From assembly GCF_001642475.1 (NCBI RefSeq), contig NW_019174048.1:36053-100052 (forward strand): a DNA stretch of 64,000 nucleotides. Reading direction: 5' to 3'. Position 1 is the first letter of the stretch. Each line of letters starts with the position of its first letter. Both the position numbers and the translations under genes were made by a program. Under the pieces are notes generated by a model that worked only from the letters and a program-made list of their open reading frames with translations, was not told the DNA's origin and did no database searches. This DNA is from Fonsecaea monophora (taxonomy: Eukaryota; Ascomycota; Eurotiomycetes; Chaetothyriales; Herpotrichiellaceae). This document shows, piece by piece, positions 53,841 to 64,000 of the stretch.

Positions 53841-55860
53841 ATGAGAGATTCATCGGCAAGATCACCGTCTAACATTATGTCTGCTGGAAGACCAGTGCAG
53901 ACTGCGAAACATCAACACTCAATATGGCAGGATGTACCAGAAGATGCTTTCCGTCGAAGGATTGTCGCACTTTCTGCAGCAACTAAGGGTGTCCCGGGCG
54001 ATGCGAGGTACTCGGTGTCACGGTCAGCCAGTACTCAAGACATACCTCCTGCGACAGGATCTCGGACATTATCCTTCAAGACAGAGCAACGCCTTGCAGA
54101 TGACATTGCATTTATCTTGGCAACCCAACAGGGTGGTGACAGTATCACAGCTGTTTGTGTGGAGGAGATTGCAGAGCCTGCGGGTCTCATCATACGTGTT
54201 GCTGCAACTGAAGGGGTGCCAGGAGAAATCCAACGTTCTCTGGGTGAAATATGTGAATGCTTGATGTCTTGCGCAAGAAGTCGTCAGTACTGACACTCTC
54301 ACTGGATCTTACATTTCTAACCATCCCACAGAGATGAGGCTCGAGAAGTGTACATCAACCTTATCTGACTTGATACTGGGTCTGTCACAGGAACGCATTT
54401 TGTCTCGCATGAGATTATTTCTCGGGGAACGTCCTTCGTCATCTCGTCCACGCAGAAGGGGGTCAATAAGTTCCTCGACATCTGGTTCCGAAAAGGCGTT
54501 GAATCGAATGCAAGCTGCCGCTTCTACACCCGCTGCCACCGACCTGGTCAGAAGACTGTTTGTGCTAAGGAGGATGGTCGAAAGCGTGCTGCACCCAGGA
54601 GCATCACAGCCGGAGTGGGGGCTGCAGGAGATCGTGAAGGAGAGCTTCAGCATCACCACCTCCGATGGACAAGTACCTTTCCGTCACAATCTCGAAAACG
54701 TCGGTTTGAATGCTCAAGAATGGTTCAACAACAAGTACATCACGCAGGTCGACAAGCTGGGCGCATATCACCGAATACCACAGACCTTGGCCAGAGAAGC
54801 CCGCAGGAGGAAGACGAGGGATCTGTTCTCAAATATCAAGTCGCTTTACATCGACCCATATGAACCTCGAACAAGCCCTATATCCCTCTCTGGAAAGAAG
54901 ACCCTTTGTTACGTCCATGCAGAAATACAGATGGTTGTACATTATCTTCTCTCACCACCCCTGATACTGCCACGAGTCATAGGTACCAGCAAAGAAACAT
55001 GCTTCCTCTGTCATCTCTTCACCAAAAGACTCGGTGCTTTTGTTGTGACCGCTACACATGGGCGTCTGTACGATCAGTGGACCGTGCCAGATCTTGCAGA
55101 GTACACGCCGGGACAAGTTGAAGCGCTGAGGGCGGTTATAAGGAGAATGAATCGGGATTGCTCGCTTTTGGGAAGGAAGAGACATTCACGGCGCGGTCAG
55201 CACCCCCTGACAAGCCGACAGAATTTATACGAGATGCCGACCTTTTCGCCCCTATCGACCTTACTGAGCGCACGGTTCGACACAGAGTCAAGCCTACTGC
55301 CAACTGCAGATGCAAATAACGCGGGCACCAGGGTCTCTTCCACGCGTCATTCAAGAGCTTCCGGTACATCAAGAAACCCAATCACTGCCAATGAAGAGTC
55401 CGCACCACGGTCTGACGGCGGGACAACCACAACAACAGACTCTTGGTGGAACTCGAGTCTGAAGACAGAGACACGAACGCACAGTGGAAGCGGTACGCCA
55501 GGACAACCACCTTCTCAGGGCCCGGTCGTGAGCGATACCCACTCTGAAAGCACAGTGACCAGCTCCACACTCACGTCAAACAGCCGCGGCCCCATTCATA
55601 TCAGCTCGGACAGGCCTCATCTCATCAACCTTCCGGGCCTGGATGTCGTGGTTGAAATCCAGCCCCCGCGTAATGGGATAGTAAGCTTGAGAACAGGCAG
55701 CGAGATTGATAAGAGTGCAGCAAGTCATGGTGTCAAACTCGAAGATCTCCGAGCTGGAGACGAGTTGGACTTTCAGCGATCCGAGCACGAAACTTCGGTG
55801 ATGCTTCGCTTGCAGGAAAATGGCGGTGATTTGTGCTGTATCGTTCTGGAGTGGACATGA
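53841..55860 (+). CDS. OTT_1508-like deaminase-fold protein
   Basis: Protein of 656 residues in two exons (53841-54282 and 54332-55860) with a 49-nt intron (GTCAGT, TTCTAAC, CACAG). The N-terminal region has LADDIAFILATQQGGDSITA and VCVEEIAEPAGLIIRVA, followed by a linker. The catalytic part carries the cytidine-deaminase-fold zinc motifs: CYVHAEIQMVVHYL (H-A-E) and, after IGTSKETCFLCHLF, the C-x-x-C pair, then ATHGRLYDQWTVPD. This set is typical of the OTT_1508-like family shared by fungi and a few bacteria, proposed to act on nucleic acids or in conflict systems. A long Ser/Thr-rich disordered stretch (about 290-560) leads to a compact C-terminal module. The zinc ligands are complete, so activity is plausible. 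The start may instead be the Met 12 codons downstream. Confidence 0.88.
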
Positions 55861-56181
55861 ATGGTGATTCGACACTATATTCGGTACATGAATGGATTTG
55901 GGGCTGGCAGGGACCGAGCATCTATCGCATCGAAATGACTTGCTATCCTTGCAGGAATAGCCAACCTCGAGCCTGTTTCTCCTTCCCAATTTGTCAAAGG
56001 CTGACCCTTGCCCGCTCTGCAGCCAGAGTTCAGTCTCTTAGCAAGTCTATTTTGAAATATTGTACATGGAGCAGACGATATCACAAATTGGAACAACTTG
56101 CAATACCTCTAAATTCGACCACGCGTCGTGTAGGCGTACAGAATGATGCGAGGGACCATTTGGGCGATTCCCGAGGGACGC
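55861..56181. other. Short convergent spacer
   Basis: 321 bp between the 3' ends of the deaminase-like gene and the MFS gene. Nothing seen. Confidence 0.6.
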
Positions 56182-58424
56182 CTACACATCGTTCCCGCCA
56201 GATTTCTTCTTGCTCTCCTTTTTGGGCAGCCTTTGGAACCCCATACCGAAGCTCGTTAGAAACGCAGCAGATGAGGCCCCGACAGCGATATACTAGGTCA
56301 TGATTAGTTCAGGTGGCGCCATCCCAGAAGCAAGCTGTTGTAGGGCCTCAAACTCACGAATGTGGACACGAGGGCGTGGTTATACGCGCGGAGGACGCCT
56401 TCGAGCTGACTATGGGGCACGCTCGATCGCACGGCGGCAGCACCCACGTCGATGACGCTCTCGGGATTGATACCCGGGACATAAGTCCTCAGCGACGATC
56501 GCAGCGAGTTTGTGAAAATCGTCTCGGCAACGGCGAGAAAAATGGCTCCTCCGAGGTACTGCCAAAAGAAGATCTGCGAGGTTGCTATTGAGACTTCCTT
56601 TGGCGGCAAAAGGTTCTGGATTGCGGTGAGTGGCTAAGGTATGACAGTCAGTCGAGACACGCTGAACATTGAAGAAGGTCCTCACCATTTGTACCACGGA
56701 GCCTCTTCCCATTCCTGCAAGTATCTGGTACCCGATCCAGGGTCCAGCGCCAGTGGAAGGGGTGAATGTGGTCATCAGCCCGGACCCAATGGAGGTCAGA
56801 ACACAACCGAGAAGTGCCCATGGTGTGTAGTAGCCAACGATCTGGACTGTACGACAGTGAGCGAACACTTTCTCAAGATACAAGATGCGGCAGCCCACCT
56901 AGCTTCCCAGCTGTTATGCCCCCTATGGCCTGCGCAATGGCAGTCGGAAGTACCATTACCCCACTCATTAACGGGCTTTCGTCCTTGACAACCTGAAACC
57001 ACACCGGAAGATAGTAGCTCAGCGACAACAGGGCGCCGATTTGAAGGAACGAAGTCAAACACCCAAAGATCACAAGCCGGTTCTTGACAATTGCCGGAGG
57101 TATCATGGCCTTTTCGCCCTTGAAAGTCTCCCAGGCAACAAAGACGGCGGTTGTGCCAGCCGCGCCACAGAAGAGGCCGATGATGACGGAGGAGTCCCAT
57201 CGGTACTGGTTGCCACCCCATATCATTGCGAGGAGTAACATGACACAGGCTGGGGCGAAGATAACAAATCCCATGAGATCGAGCTCTTTCGTGACGATGG
57301 CTTTGAAGTTGGCCCTCACGGGCTGCTTCTTGATCTGTTCGGGAATTGGCAACAAGATGAGGGCGCATATCACTAGGCCGCTAGGTGGTAAATTGATATA
57401 GAAGCCTATGAACATCAGCGGACCTGAGATGAGCAATCAAGAAGAAACCACTTACACCATCTCCACGAGACATTTTGTGTCAGAGCACCGCCAACCAGAG
57501 GCCCAATGACGGTCCCAACCCTACACAGATGTCGTCAATACTATCGCCACATGATGGTTTCCTCAGGATTATCAAGAATAATCCAGAATGAAGCACTTAC
57601 GATGACAGGCTAATAGCAATACCTATGAGTACTGAAATCGATGTCAGTTATATGCACCCTTTGTGGAAGGATCCATGATGATGTTCTCACAAGGCCGATT
57701 GTCCTTGGAAGCCACCGCAGCTATTACGGCAAAGGCTCCATTGATAATGCCGGCACCACCACACCCTTGCACAGCTCTGCCGATGATGAGGGCCATGGAT
57801 GAAGGAGCAGTGGCGCAAACCAGAGATCCGATCGAAAAGATGGCAGCGAATGTGAGATACGTGTACTGAACGACTCGTGAGCAGCGCGGAGCATTACAGC
57901 AGGATGCTTCTACTCACTTTGATAGGGAAATGGGTATAGATTCTGCCGACAAGAGGTTGCATCGCGCACCTGTGGTGAGATTAGACACTTGTCCGACCAG
58001 AACACAGACAGGAGGACTCACGTTGTCACCAGATAAGCACTTCCGTACCAGCCAATGTCTTTGAGAGAGTTGAAATGTGTTGTGATTTGTGGAATGGCCT
58101 ACATCTCATGCATCAGCATGTACCTCATCTCACAGAATCAACGTGCCCCTAGCTTACCGTCGAAATAATCGAACCGTTGAGGGCCATGAGCAGGGTCGAA
58201 ATAAACACTGCGGCGAAAAGAATGTGTCTTCGAAAACCCAAGGCATCTGTTGAGTCTGATTCTTTTTCTTGACTCCCCTCTGTAGGAGATGATTCTTTTG
58301 TACTCGTGCCGTCCATTTGCGTCGTCTGCTCGGTGGTGCTGGTGTCACCTTCGAGGCTAACAGCCTTGTCGCTCTCCGGTTTTACGTCCTTGGACGAGGC
58401 CTCAGAAATGGCCAAAGATGTCAT
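56182..58424 (-). CDS. MFS multidrug efflux transporter, 14-TM DHA2 type
   Basis: Plasma-membrane drug/H+ antiporter of the DHA2 group. Ten exons can be chained on the minus strand, starting 58424-58158, 58098-58022, 57969-57918 and 57865 onward, with introns near 50-60 nt. The last junction drops a read-through tail and ends KKKSGGNDV at 56182. Signatures are LLMALNGSIIST (TM1), IGWYGSAYLVTTCAMQPLVGRIY, GRAVQGCGGAGIINGAF (motif C region), IGPLVGGALT, and WRWCFYINLPPSGL, which is diagnostic of the 14-TM branch. The N-terminal 60 residues are acidic and cytosolic. It is divergent from a Zn2Cys6 regulator 448 bp away. Such pumps export drugs or secondary metabolites; the cargo is unknown. Exact boundaries of two inner exons are approximate. 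Confidence 0.88.
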
Positions 58425-58872
58425 TTTAGATCTTTCCTATTAGCTGAATGATTCTGGGAAGACAATACGAGTCAATTTTTCTCCTTTTATGCCTTCATTG
58501 CGTCTACTGGATGCTGCTCCGTGTCCGATCTATTTACTCGACCCACTGAGGAATTACTCTGATTGGCTAGATGCGCGTGGCAAGGTTGAAAATGACGTCC
58601 AGTCTGACAGTCCATTTCCCCGCATAAAACGAGCCTTGAGGCACAGAATCTGACGGTCAGACTAACTTAATTCTTCACCTCAGTCAGCCGATCGCTCGGC
58701 ATCGGAATTTCCGTTCCTGCGGCCTGTACTTGATTCACATCCTTCTTGTCCCCAGAGTTTGCTTTGCTCCTTCGGACTAGACTGTCGGAGAACCATCTCT
58801 TTCTTTTGTCCCCGTTCGCCCTGATGCTTGTCATACCAGATATCCCGGTACGAATGCCACGGTGTGCGCGGT
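58425..58872. promoter_or_regulatory. Divergent promoter region, MFS pump and regulator
   Basis: 448 bp between the two start codons, so it contains both promoters. No operator was assigned. Confidence 0.55.
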
Positions 58873-60916
58873 ATGCCCCAATCACCGAATCAGGGAAACG
58901 ACCTCAGTGGCGTCCGCGCTCCGAGAGCCTGTGTGCCATGTGCCGCCGCCAAAGTACGATGTGAGACTGAGAATGGACAAATATTCTGCAAGCGGTATGG
59001 TAGAGTCGACACTCGCGCAGAAAACCGGTAGCGGCTAATAATGCGTGGGGTTAGGTGCCTGAGGCTGAAGAAGGCATGTCGCGCACAGCCACCGGGCGCA
59101 CACAGGCGCAAGCCTCGACAGGAATCGTAGGTGATGATCTTCAGCTTGATATCATGCGACTCTTTCGGTTGACGGATATCCTGATGTCCTTCGGATTAGA
59201 GATGTCACCCGTCTAGAACAAAAGCTCGACGGGGTGACGGCGATCCTGACTGCCTCTCAGCTTGGAGCCTTGAAAGCCACCGACAGCCCGCTGCAACTGC
59301 CCACCGTGCCATTGCTCTCCTTGACCACATGCTTCGACCAGTTTATCAAGAGCATGGATGAGGCGCGACTGATGTTGGACGTGTTCCGGAACGAATTCAT
59401 GCCTTATTTCCCGTTCGTCGTCATCCAACCGCATACGAGTCTGGAGGAGCTTCGGGAACGAAAGCCCTTCCTCCTGATGGTGGTTATGTTGGTCACTTGC
59501 CGACACGATATAACACGACAGACGGCGTTGGGGAAGACGCTCAAAGAACTCATCGGCCAGAAGGTGATGACTCACGGTGAACAGAGCCTGGACTTGCTAC
59601 AGGGCCTTCTCATTTACCTGGCTTGGTATACTCACACGTCGTACCCATCGAGGCAGCGAGGTTGAACTAACGTCACAAGGTATAATGTAAACATCCACCT
59701 CGGAGGCCAACTCACAGTCATCGTCCATCTGGTCATGTCGGTGATGATTGATCTCGGCCTGAACAAGCACTATGTCCCTCGAAAGTATGCGAAGCCTCAA
59801 AGGGACTATTTCCGCTTGGACCGACAAGAGGGAGCAAGGGAGACGCTGGAGGACCGTCGAACTTATCTTGGTTGCTTTTACTTGACCTCTCTGTATGTAT
59901 CCCATTGAGGAGATCTGTGAAGCCGCTGATGCCAATACTCGAATTCCAGAATATCGATGACTGCCCGAGATTTCGAAGCCATCCGATACACCAAGTACAC
60001 TGAAGAGTGCTATACGATAATATCCGAAGCAGCTGAGCTTCCAAGCGACATCTACCTTGTCCAGCTCACCAGGCTAAGCTATTTTGTCGACAAAATAAGC
60101 CGTACAATTATCCAAAGAGATTGGGATCCCTCTTCCAGTATTTCTGCTCCAATCGGAGCCTACGTGAAGTCACTGGAGGCTGAGCTGCGCAAGTACAAAG
60201 CTTCCATGACGCTTGATATTGCCCAAAGTGGTGAGCTTCAACTTCCTACAGAGACAACATGCCTGCCTTGCTAATGATAAGAAGTGCTACTTCTCATGCA
60301 CTACCACGCGGTCGAGACATTTTTGTGCGAGATCGCTCTAGATGAAAATGTTCCTGCGTCGAGATACGGGTCATTCTCCACCACGCGTCTCGACCTGCTG
60401 TTCGCTTGTCTCACATCTGCAAAGAATTTCTTTGAGCTCTTCCACTCGTTGCCTTCCTCGATATATTTCGACCTCCCATACTGCATATTTACCATCGTCA
60501 GCCACCTCTTTGTGGACTTGTCCAAACTTGCTCTCTGTCAGCATGAGGGCTGGGACCAGAACTACGTTGCGTCATGTCTAAATTTTGGCGATGTGATGGA
60601 CCGGCTCTCGAAGAAGACCAAAGAAGCAAGCGAGTTTCTCCAAACCAACCAGTCGGCGGCCGAGGCCACATCTTCACAAAATACTTTGCCGCGCTGTGTA
60701 CCACCGATCTGGCTGACGGTGCCGGCCAAGATACAAGACATCAAGGCCGTGCACGAGGCGAGGCGAGCAGAACAATCCAGAAAGGCTCAGTCAGAGAGTC
60801 AGGATTGTGACGTCGGAGTCGAATTACCCGGACTGCCGTTCGAGTCTGCGCTGCTGCCAGATACTTTCAGCTTCTTTGAGTGTCTCGACGAACCGTTGTG
60901 GCAGAACTGGGCCTAG
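58873..60916 (+). CDS. Zn2Cys6 transcription factor
   Basis: DNA-binding regulator, 582 residues in six exons. Introns: 58995-59054, 59127-59199, 59626-59679, 59893-59949 and 60231-60281. The zinc cluster is split: exon 1 gives RACVPCAAAKVRCETENGQI then FCKR, and exon 2 supplies CLRLKKACRAQ, restoring six cysteines. Without splicing, the cluster seems to lose two cysteines and the gene looks broken. After the next junction comes DVTRLEQKLDGVTAIL, the coiled-coil-like linker usual for this group. The regulatory domain follows (DQFIKSMDEARLMLDVFRNE, FMPYFPFVVI, LLQGLLIYLAWYNVNIHLGG, YLTSLISMTARDFEAI). It is divergent from a DHA2 pump, which is a common regulator-pump arrangement. Confidence 0.88.
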
Positions 60917-61901
60917 AGCTCTGTCGACACTCGTCACGCTGGATGCATTTGTCCTTTGTGGACCATGATCAGTTAGCGGTGCAACATCTGGATTAAAATC
61001 TCACGAACCACAGCGCTGAAGATCTTTGACTCTTCTTATACCCAACCACAACCCGTTTCATGGAAGTAGCACTGAATGCAGTCAGGTCAGCGAGGAACTT
61101 CCCATGCGTGATGCCCTCAGATGGCCATCGTGTGGATCAGGCTTGAAAGACCTGATGAGCCGCAGATACCTAGACATAGGATCGGGCATCGAAACCACAC
61201 ACTTGCGAGTACTAGACTTGTATCGGTGGGGTTTTCTGGAAAGGGGAATGGGATTTGTCGGCTTTGGCTACAGACGTGTACGAGGCACTGAAAGTGGCTA
61301 GCAGGGGTGAGTAGTGTGAACTTACAGCATCGCTTACCAGCTCTGGGCTGATCTTGATGTTTTCTCCTCGAAGGCTTGTTTTCTGCGCAAGCTGAGGTTG
61401 TGTCTAACTTATTTGAAAGACCACCGAAGCATCACTGGGGATATTTAGCTCGAGAGGCAGATGCCTCTTCATCCAGCCCTCAATTATTGCAGCATTCAGG
61501 ACATGTTCCAGGGAGATTCCGCCCGCCGCTCAACTACCGGCCGGTGTGGCTTGCGATTTATCGGCTGAAGCAGCCCTGCGTCAAACAAAGACAAAAGCCA
61601 CAAGCGAAACATGGGCCTATGAGCGAGGCAGAAAAATTCAAGGGTTCTCAGCTCCAGACCGCTGAAGAACACGGCCTCGCCAATGACAATCACCTCCAAA
61701 CAAGGAAACCGCTCTGGCTATTCCTGTTTTGCCCAGGCGACATGTCGGCACACCTGGCGCTGAACACGTGGTGTGTCAACGGTTGCCCGGTTATCAAGGG
61801 CCGTGCCCTCGTGAAGATGAACTAGGTAGCTGCTCGATCGCCATGATGCGTCTGCGACTGTCGACGCCACGAAAGCAGGACGAAACTCATCACCCGTCGC
61901 A
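60917..61901. other. Gene-free stretch
   Basis: 985 bp. A 149-codon frame (61376-61825) lies directly before the next gene but has no domain and is probably leader or chance. Nothing else seen. Confidence 0.5.
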
Positions 61902-63625
61902 ATGAAGGTCCTGTTTATCGAATGTGACGGCGAAGGGCGGGCCCAGAAGAGTGTCTCTGACGAAGGAGTGACCCGAACGCAACATGCCGCGCGCGAATAT
62001 CACAGAAAGGCCAAATTGCGCAGGGCCAAAACCAAAGCCCAACACGCGCATGGCGCTCGCAAGGCGAACAAGTCCAACTCCACGACCTCGACAGATGAGT
62101 CAGCGGTCCTGGAACTGAAGGCCAAGCGGGAATCGCCTGTCAAGATCCTGCTGGGCGCAAGTCGATCCGATCCATTCCACACCATCGGCGAGACTGGGGC
62201 CGTGCCACTTTACGTTCACGAGATGCTCGACCATGCCATCACATGTCACTGGACGGAGATGTGTCTGTCGGACGGCGGAGGAGTCAGCGCCGCCAGAACC
62301 GAGATCATGCAGTCTGTCATCCACTGTCCAGTGACGTGGTACACGATCGTCTTTGCGGGCGCTACCCACAATGCGTACCAGTACGGGGATCGAGGAACGA
62401 CCAAGCAGAACGAGCAGCTCAGGCTCACGTACAAGTCCAAGGCCATCAGGTCCCTCCTCGACTATATCCAAGAAAATGGCGACAACGTGTCTGAGGAGGC
62501 CCTTCTAGGCATCATTACGCTGGCCTCTCACGGCACGGGCGAAAACTTGAAGGGCCACGAGTCTTACAGGCGACAAACCCTGCCTTTCCTGTCCCATCTC
62601 CATGACGTTGACTACTACGCAAATATGGACACTGGCATGGAACATCTCAATGCCGTGTATGCCATTGTGGACCGATGGGGAGGGCTGCGCACGCTACGAC
62701 GGAAGAGCTTGGCCATTGTCATCCAAGTGTACGTACCAATAACGATTCCCTGAGTGTTGCGAGGTGAGACTAATTGTAATTTAGGTGCGACATCCTCACC
62801 TCCTGGAGGGAATTGCAGCATCCTCACTTCAACCTCGTGATGCCGACAACGTGGCACATCAACAAGAGGAGCCATCACCCGGACGCGGCTGCACAGGCGC
62901 TCCTCGAAACTCTGACGACGGGCTTTTACGAATTGATCAACGATGGGTACTCCAGCCTCGACAGTCTCGTAGAGGTTGCCGACCGCACGAGCATCTTTTC
63001 GGCCGACTTTGATCAGCTATTGAGGTCCTACGGTCTCCCGGAAGAGCAACAGCCTTTGCACACCCCGAACATGGCCCTCGTCAGGTACATGCGGTGGTGC
63101 GTGCTCCACGACATGCTCTCGCTGCCCGAGCACGCCACCACCGGGGACAAAGTCGTGGCCGAGCATGTCGTCTACGAGCTCTGCCGACATATCTTGTTCG
63201 CGTACGCCGTGTTCGTCATCGTGCCCATGCCCCCGCGGACAATGCTGCAGGCCAAGATCGCCTCACGCCTCGGACGCCTCCTGATCAGTGCGGTGAAAGT
63301 GGGCATTCCCAGCCGCCATGCCGACCTCTTCCTCTGCGCGGTCGCATGGGGCTGGATGTGCACGGACCAGGCTGTCGGGTACCGCAAGCGCGACAAGCTC
63401 CTCGGCAGTTTCGCTACGCTGCTCGAGTTCGCCGTCGTCCCGCGCAAACCTGAGTCGTGGCCCGTCGTCGAGGAGGCGATGAGGTCGTTCTTGTGGTTTG
63501 ACACGTATTGTGAGGAGCCGGGGCGGAAGTTCTGGGAGGCAGCATGTGAGGTGGTGGAGGAGGGGGGGCAGGACATTAAAGCCGAAGATGAAGAAGAGGG
63601 GGAAGCAGAAGAAGGGTTCGCTTGA
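61902..63625 (+). CDS. Fungal transcription-factor-like protein without zinc cluster
   Basis: Protein of 555 residues in two exons with intron 62729-62784 (56 nt, GTACGT...TTTAG). The N-terminus is basic (HAAREYHRKAKLRRAKTKAQ) and could bind DNA or act as a nuclear signal. It is followed by a regulatory-domain-like region (ARTEIMQSVIHCPVTWYTIV, LRLTYKSKAIRSLLDYIQE, LLGIITLASHG, MDTGMEHLNAVYAIVDRWGG) of the kind seen C-terminal to Zn2Cys6 clusters. No Cys6 motif precedes it in 900 bp. The acidic tail (KAEDEEEGEAEEGF) resembles an activation region. Many Pezizomycotina carry such cluster-less relatives; whether they regulate transcription is unclear. Confidence 0.8.
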
Positions 63626-64000
63626 GATATCTCCAGATTTGGTGGCGGTGGTGGTTCTTGGTCTAGCCTGTGAGATGGTTCCGAGTGGGCGAGGAAATGG
63701 GTGTTGATGCAATAACAACAAGTGAGCACCTCGTGTTTTGAACGCATCATAGTTTCTGAAGATGGCTTTGTGCATCTAGGTAGCTAGAGCGGCGTATCTC
63801 ATAATGGCCCTCTAAATATACGAATCCTGGCTACTAGGGAGATATTGCCCTCGACAAAACCTTGTCGTGTAACAAGTCCACCGACCCCATCTAACTAGTC
63901 TATCATGACAACAAACTAGACAGAATCCTCATTCTTTCCGTTTACCGCCACCAGCTAGCTGGCCTTGCTAGTCTCTGCCATTTGTCTCTTCTACCCATCT
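63626..64000. other. Window end, no gene seen
   Basis: 375 bp downstream of the last gene, with only short frames. Confidence 0.6.

Noticed and set aside
58873..59040. Apparent broken zinc cluster (fifth Cys read as Tyr, sixth lost), suggesting a pseudogene
   Set aside because: A 60-nt intron (58995-59054) restores FCKRCLRLKKAC in frame, and the rest of the gene is intact.
61376..61825. 149-codon frame directly before the cluster-less regulator, considered as its DNA-binding exon
   Set aside because: No cysteine cluster and no convincing splice from it into the regulator frame.

Overview
The window is nuclear DNA of a filamentous ascomycete (Pezizomycotina). Signs are short introns of about 48-135 nt with GTRNGT donors, CTAAC-type branch points and YAG acceptors; a HET-domain gene; a DUF3328/UstY-type oxidase; four fungal-type transcription-factor genes (three with a Zn2Cys6 cluster); a FET3/FTR1 iron-uptake pair; RTA1 and several MFS transporters; and a Neurospora ccg-9-like trehalose phosphorylase. 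I cannot fix the order or genus. Gene models were spliced by hand, and every multi-exon model listed keeps an open frame through all its junctions.

Layout. 1-1.5 kb: 3' part of a Dal5-type anion permease. 2.6-5.4 kb: a PD-(D/E)XK nuclease-like protein and, convergent with it, a degenerate protein kinase. 7-10 kb: housekeeping genes VPS28 and NOC2 on a shared short promoter. 10.3-11.0 kb: a possible decayed gene. 11.8-14.2 kb: trehalose phosphorylase. 14.9 kb: an unknown coiled-coil protein. 16.6-19.4 kb: the most interesting locus, a UstY-family oxidase and a secreted, Kex2-processed repeat precursor carrying 12 identical copies of a tyrosine-containing core peptide. 21.4 kb: a Ser/Thr kinase. 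24-25.2 kb: a degenerate kinase-like protein. 25.6-29.2 kb: a Zn2Cys6 regulator and an RTA1 membrane protein. 30.9 kb: an MDR oxidoreductase. 32.3-35.7 kb: a HET protein and a DUF925 nucleotidyltransferase-like protein. 37-39 kb: a sugar transporter. 42.8-47 kb: FET3 and FTR1, divergent, with two exact SreA-type GATA sites between them. 49.5-53.1 kb: a 2-oxoglutarate dioxygenase divergent from a Zn2Cys6 regulator. 53.8-55.9 kb: an OTT_1508-type deaminase. 56.2-60.9 kb: a 14-TM drug-efflux MFS divergent from a Zn2Cys6 regulator. 61.9-63.6 kb: a regulator-like protein without a zinc cluster.

How the genes may work together. The precursor/UstY pair has the logic of dikaritin-type fungal RiPP loci: signal peptide, Kex2 release of repeated cores, then oxidative cyclisation by UstY-type proteins. 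Its core is not one I recognise from the ustiloxin, phomopsin, asperipin, epichloecyclin or victorin families. The spacers between cores are always X-Pro dipeptides (SP, SP-KP, SP-AP), which suggests Ste13-type trimming as in alpha-factor precursors. FET3/FTR1 form the reductive iron-uptake complex. Two transcription factors sit head-to-head with a probable target (dioxygenase; drug-efflux MFS). Nuclease-like, deaminase, HET and degenerate kinase genes point to conflict or self-recognition functions scattered between conserved genes.

Gene-free stretches are long (up to 3.9 kb at 38.9-42.8 kb) and carry microsatellites. No tRNA, rRNA, transposon with terminal repeats or CRISPR array was recognised.
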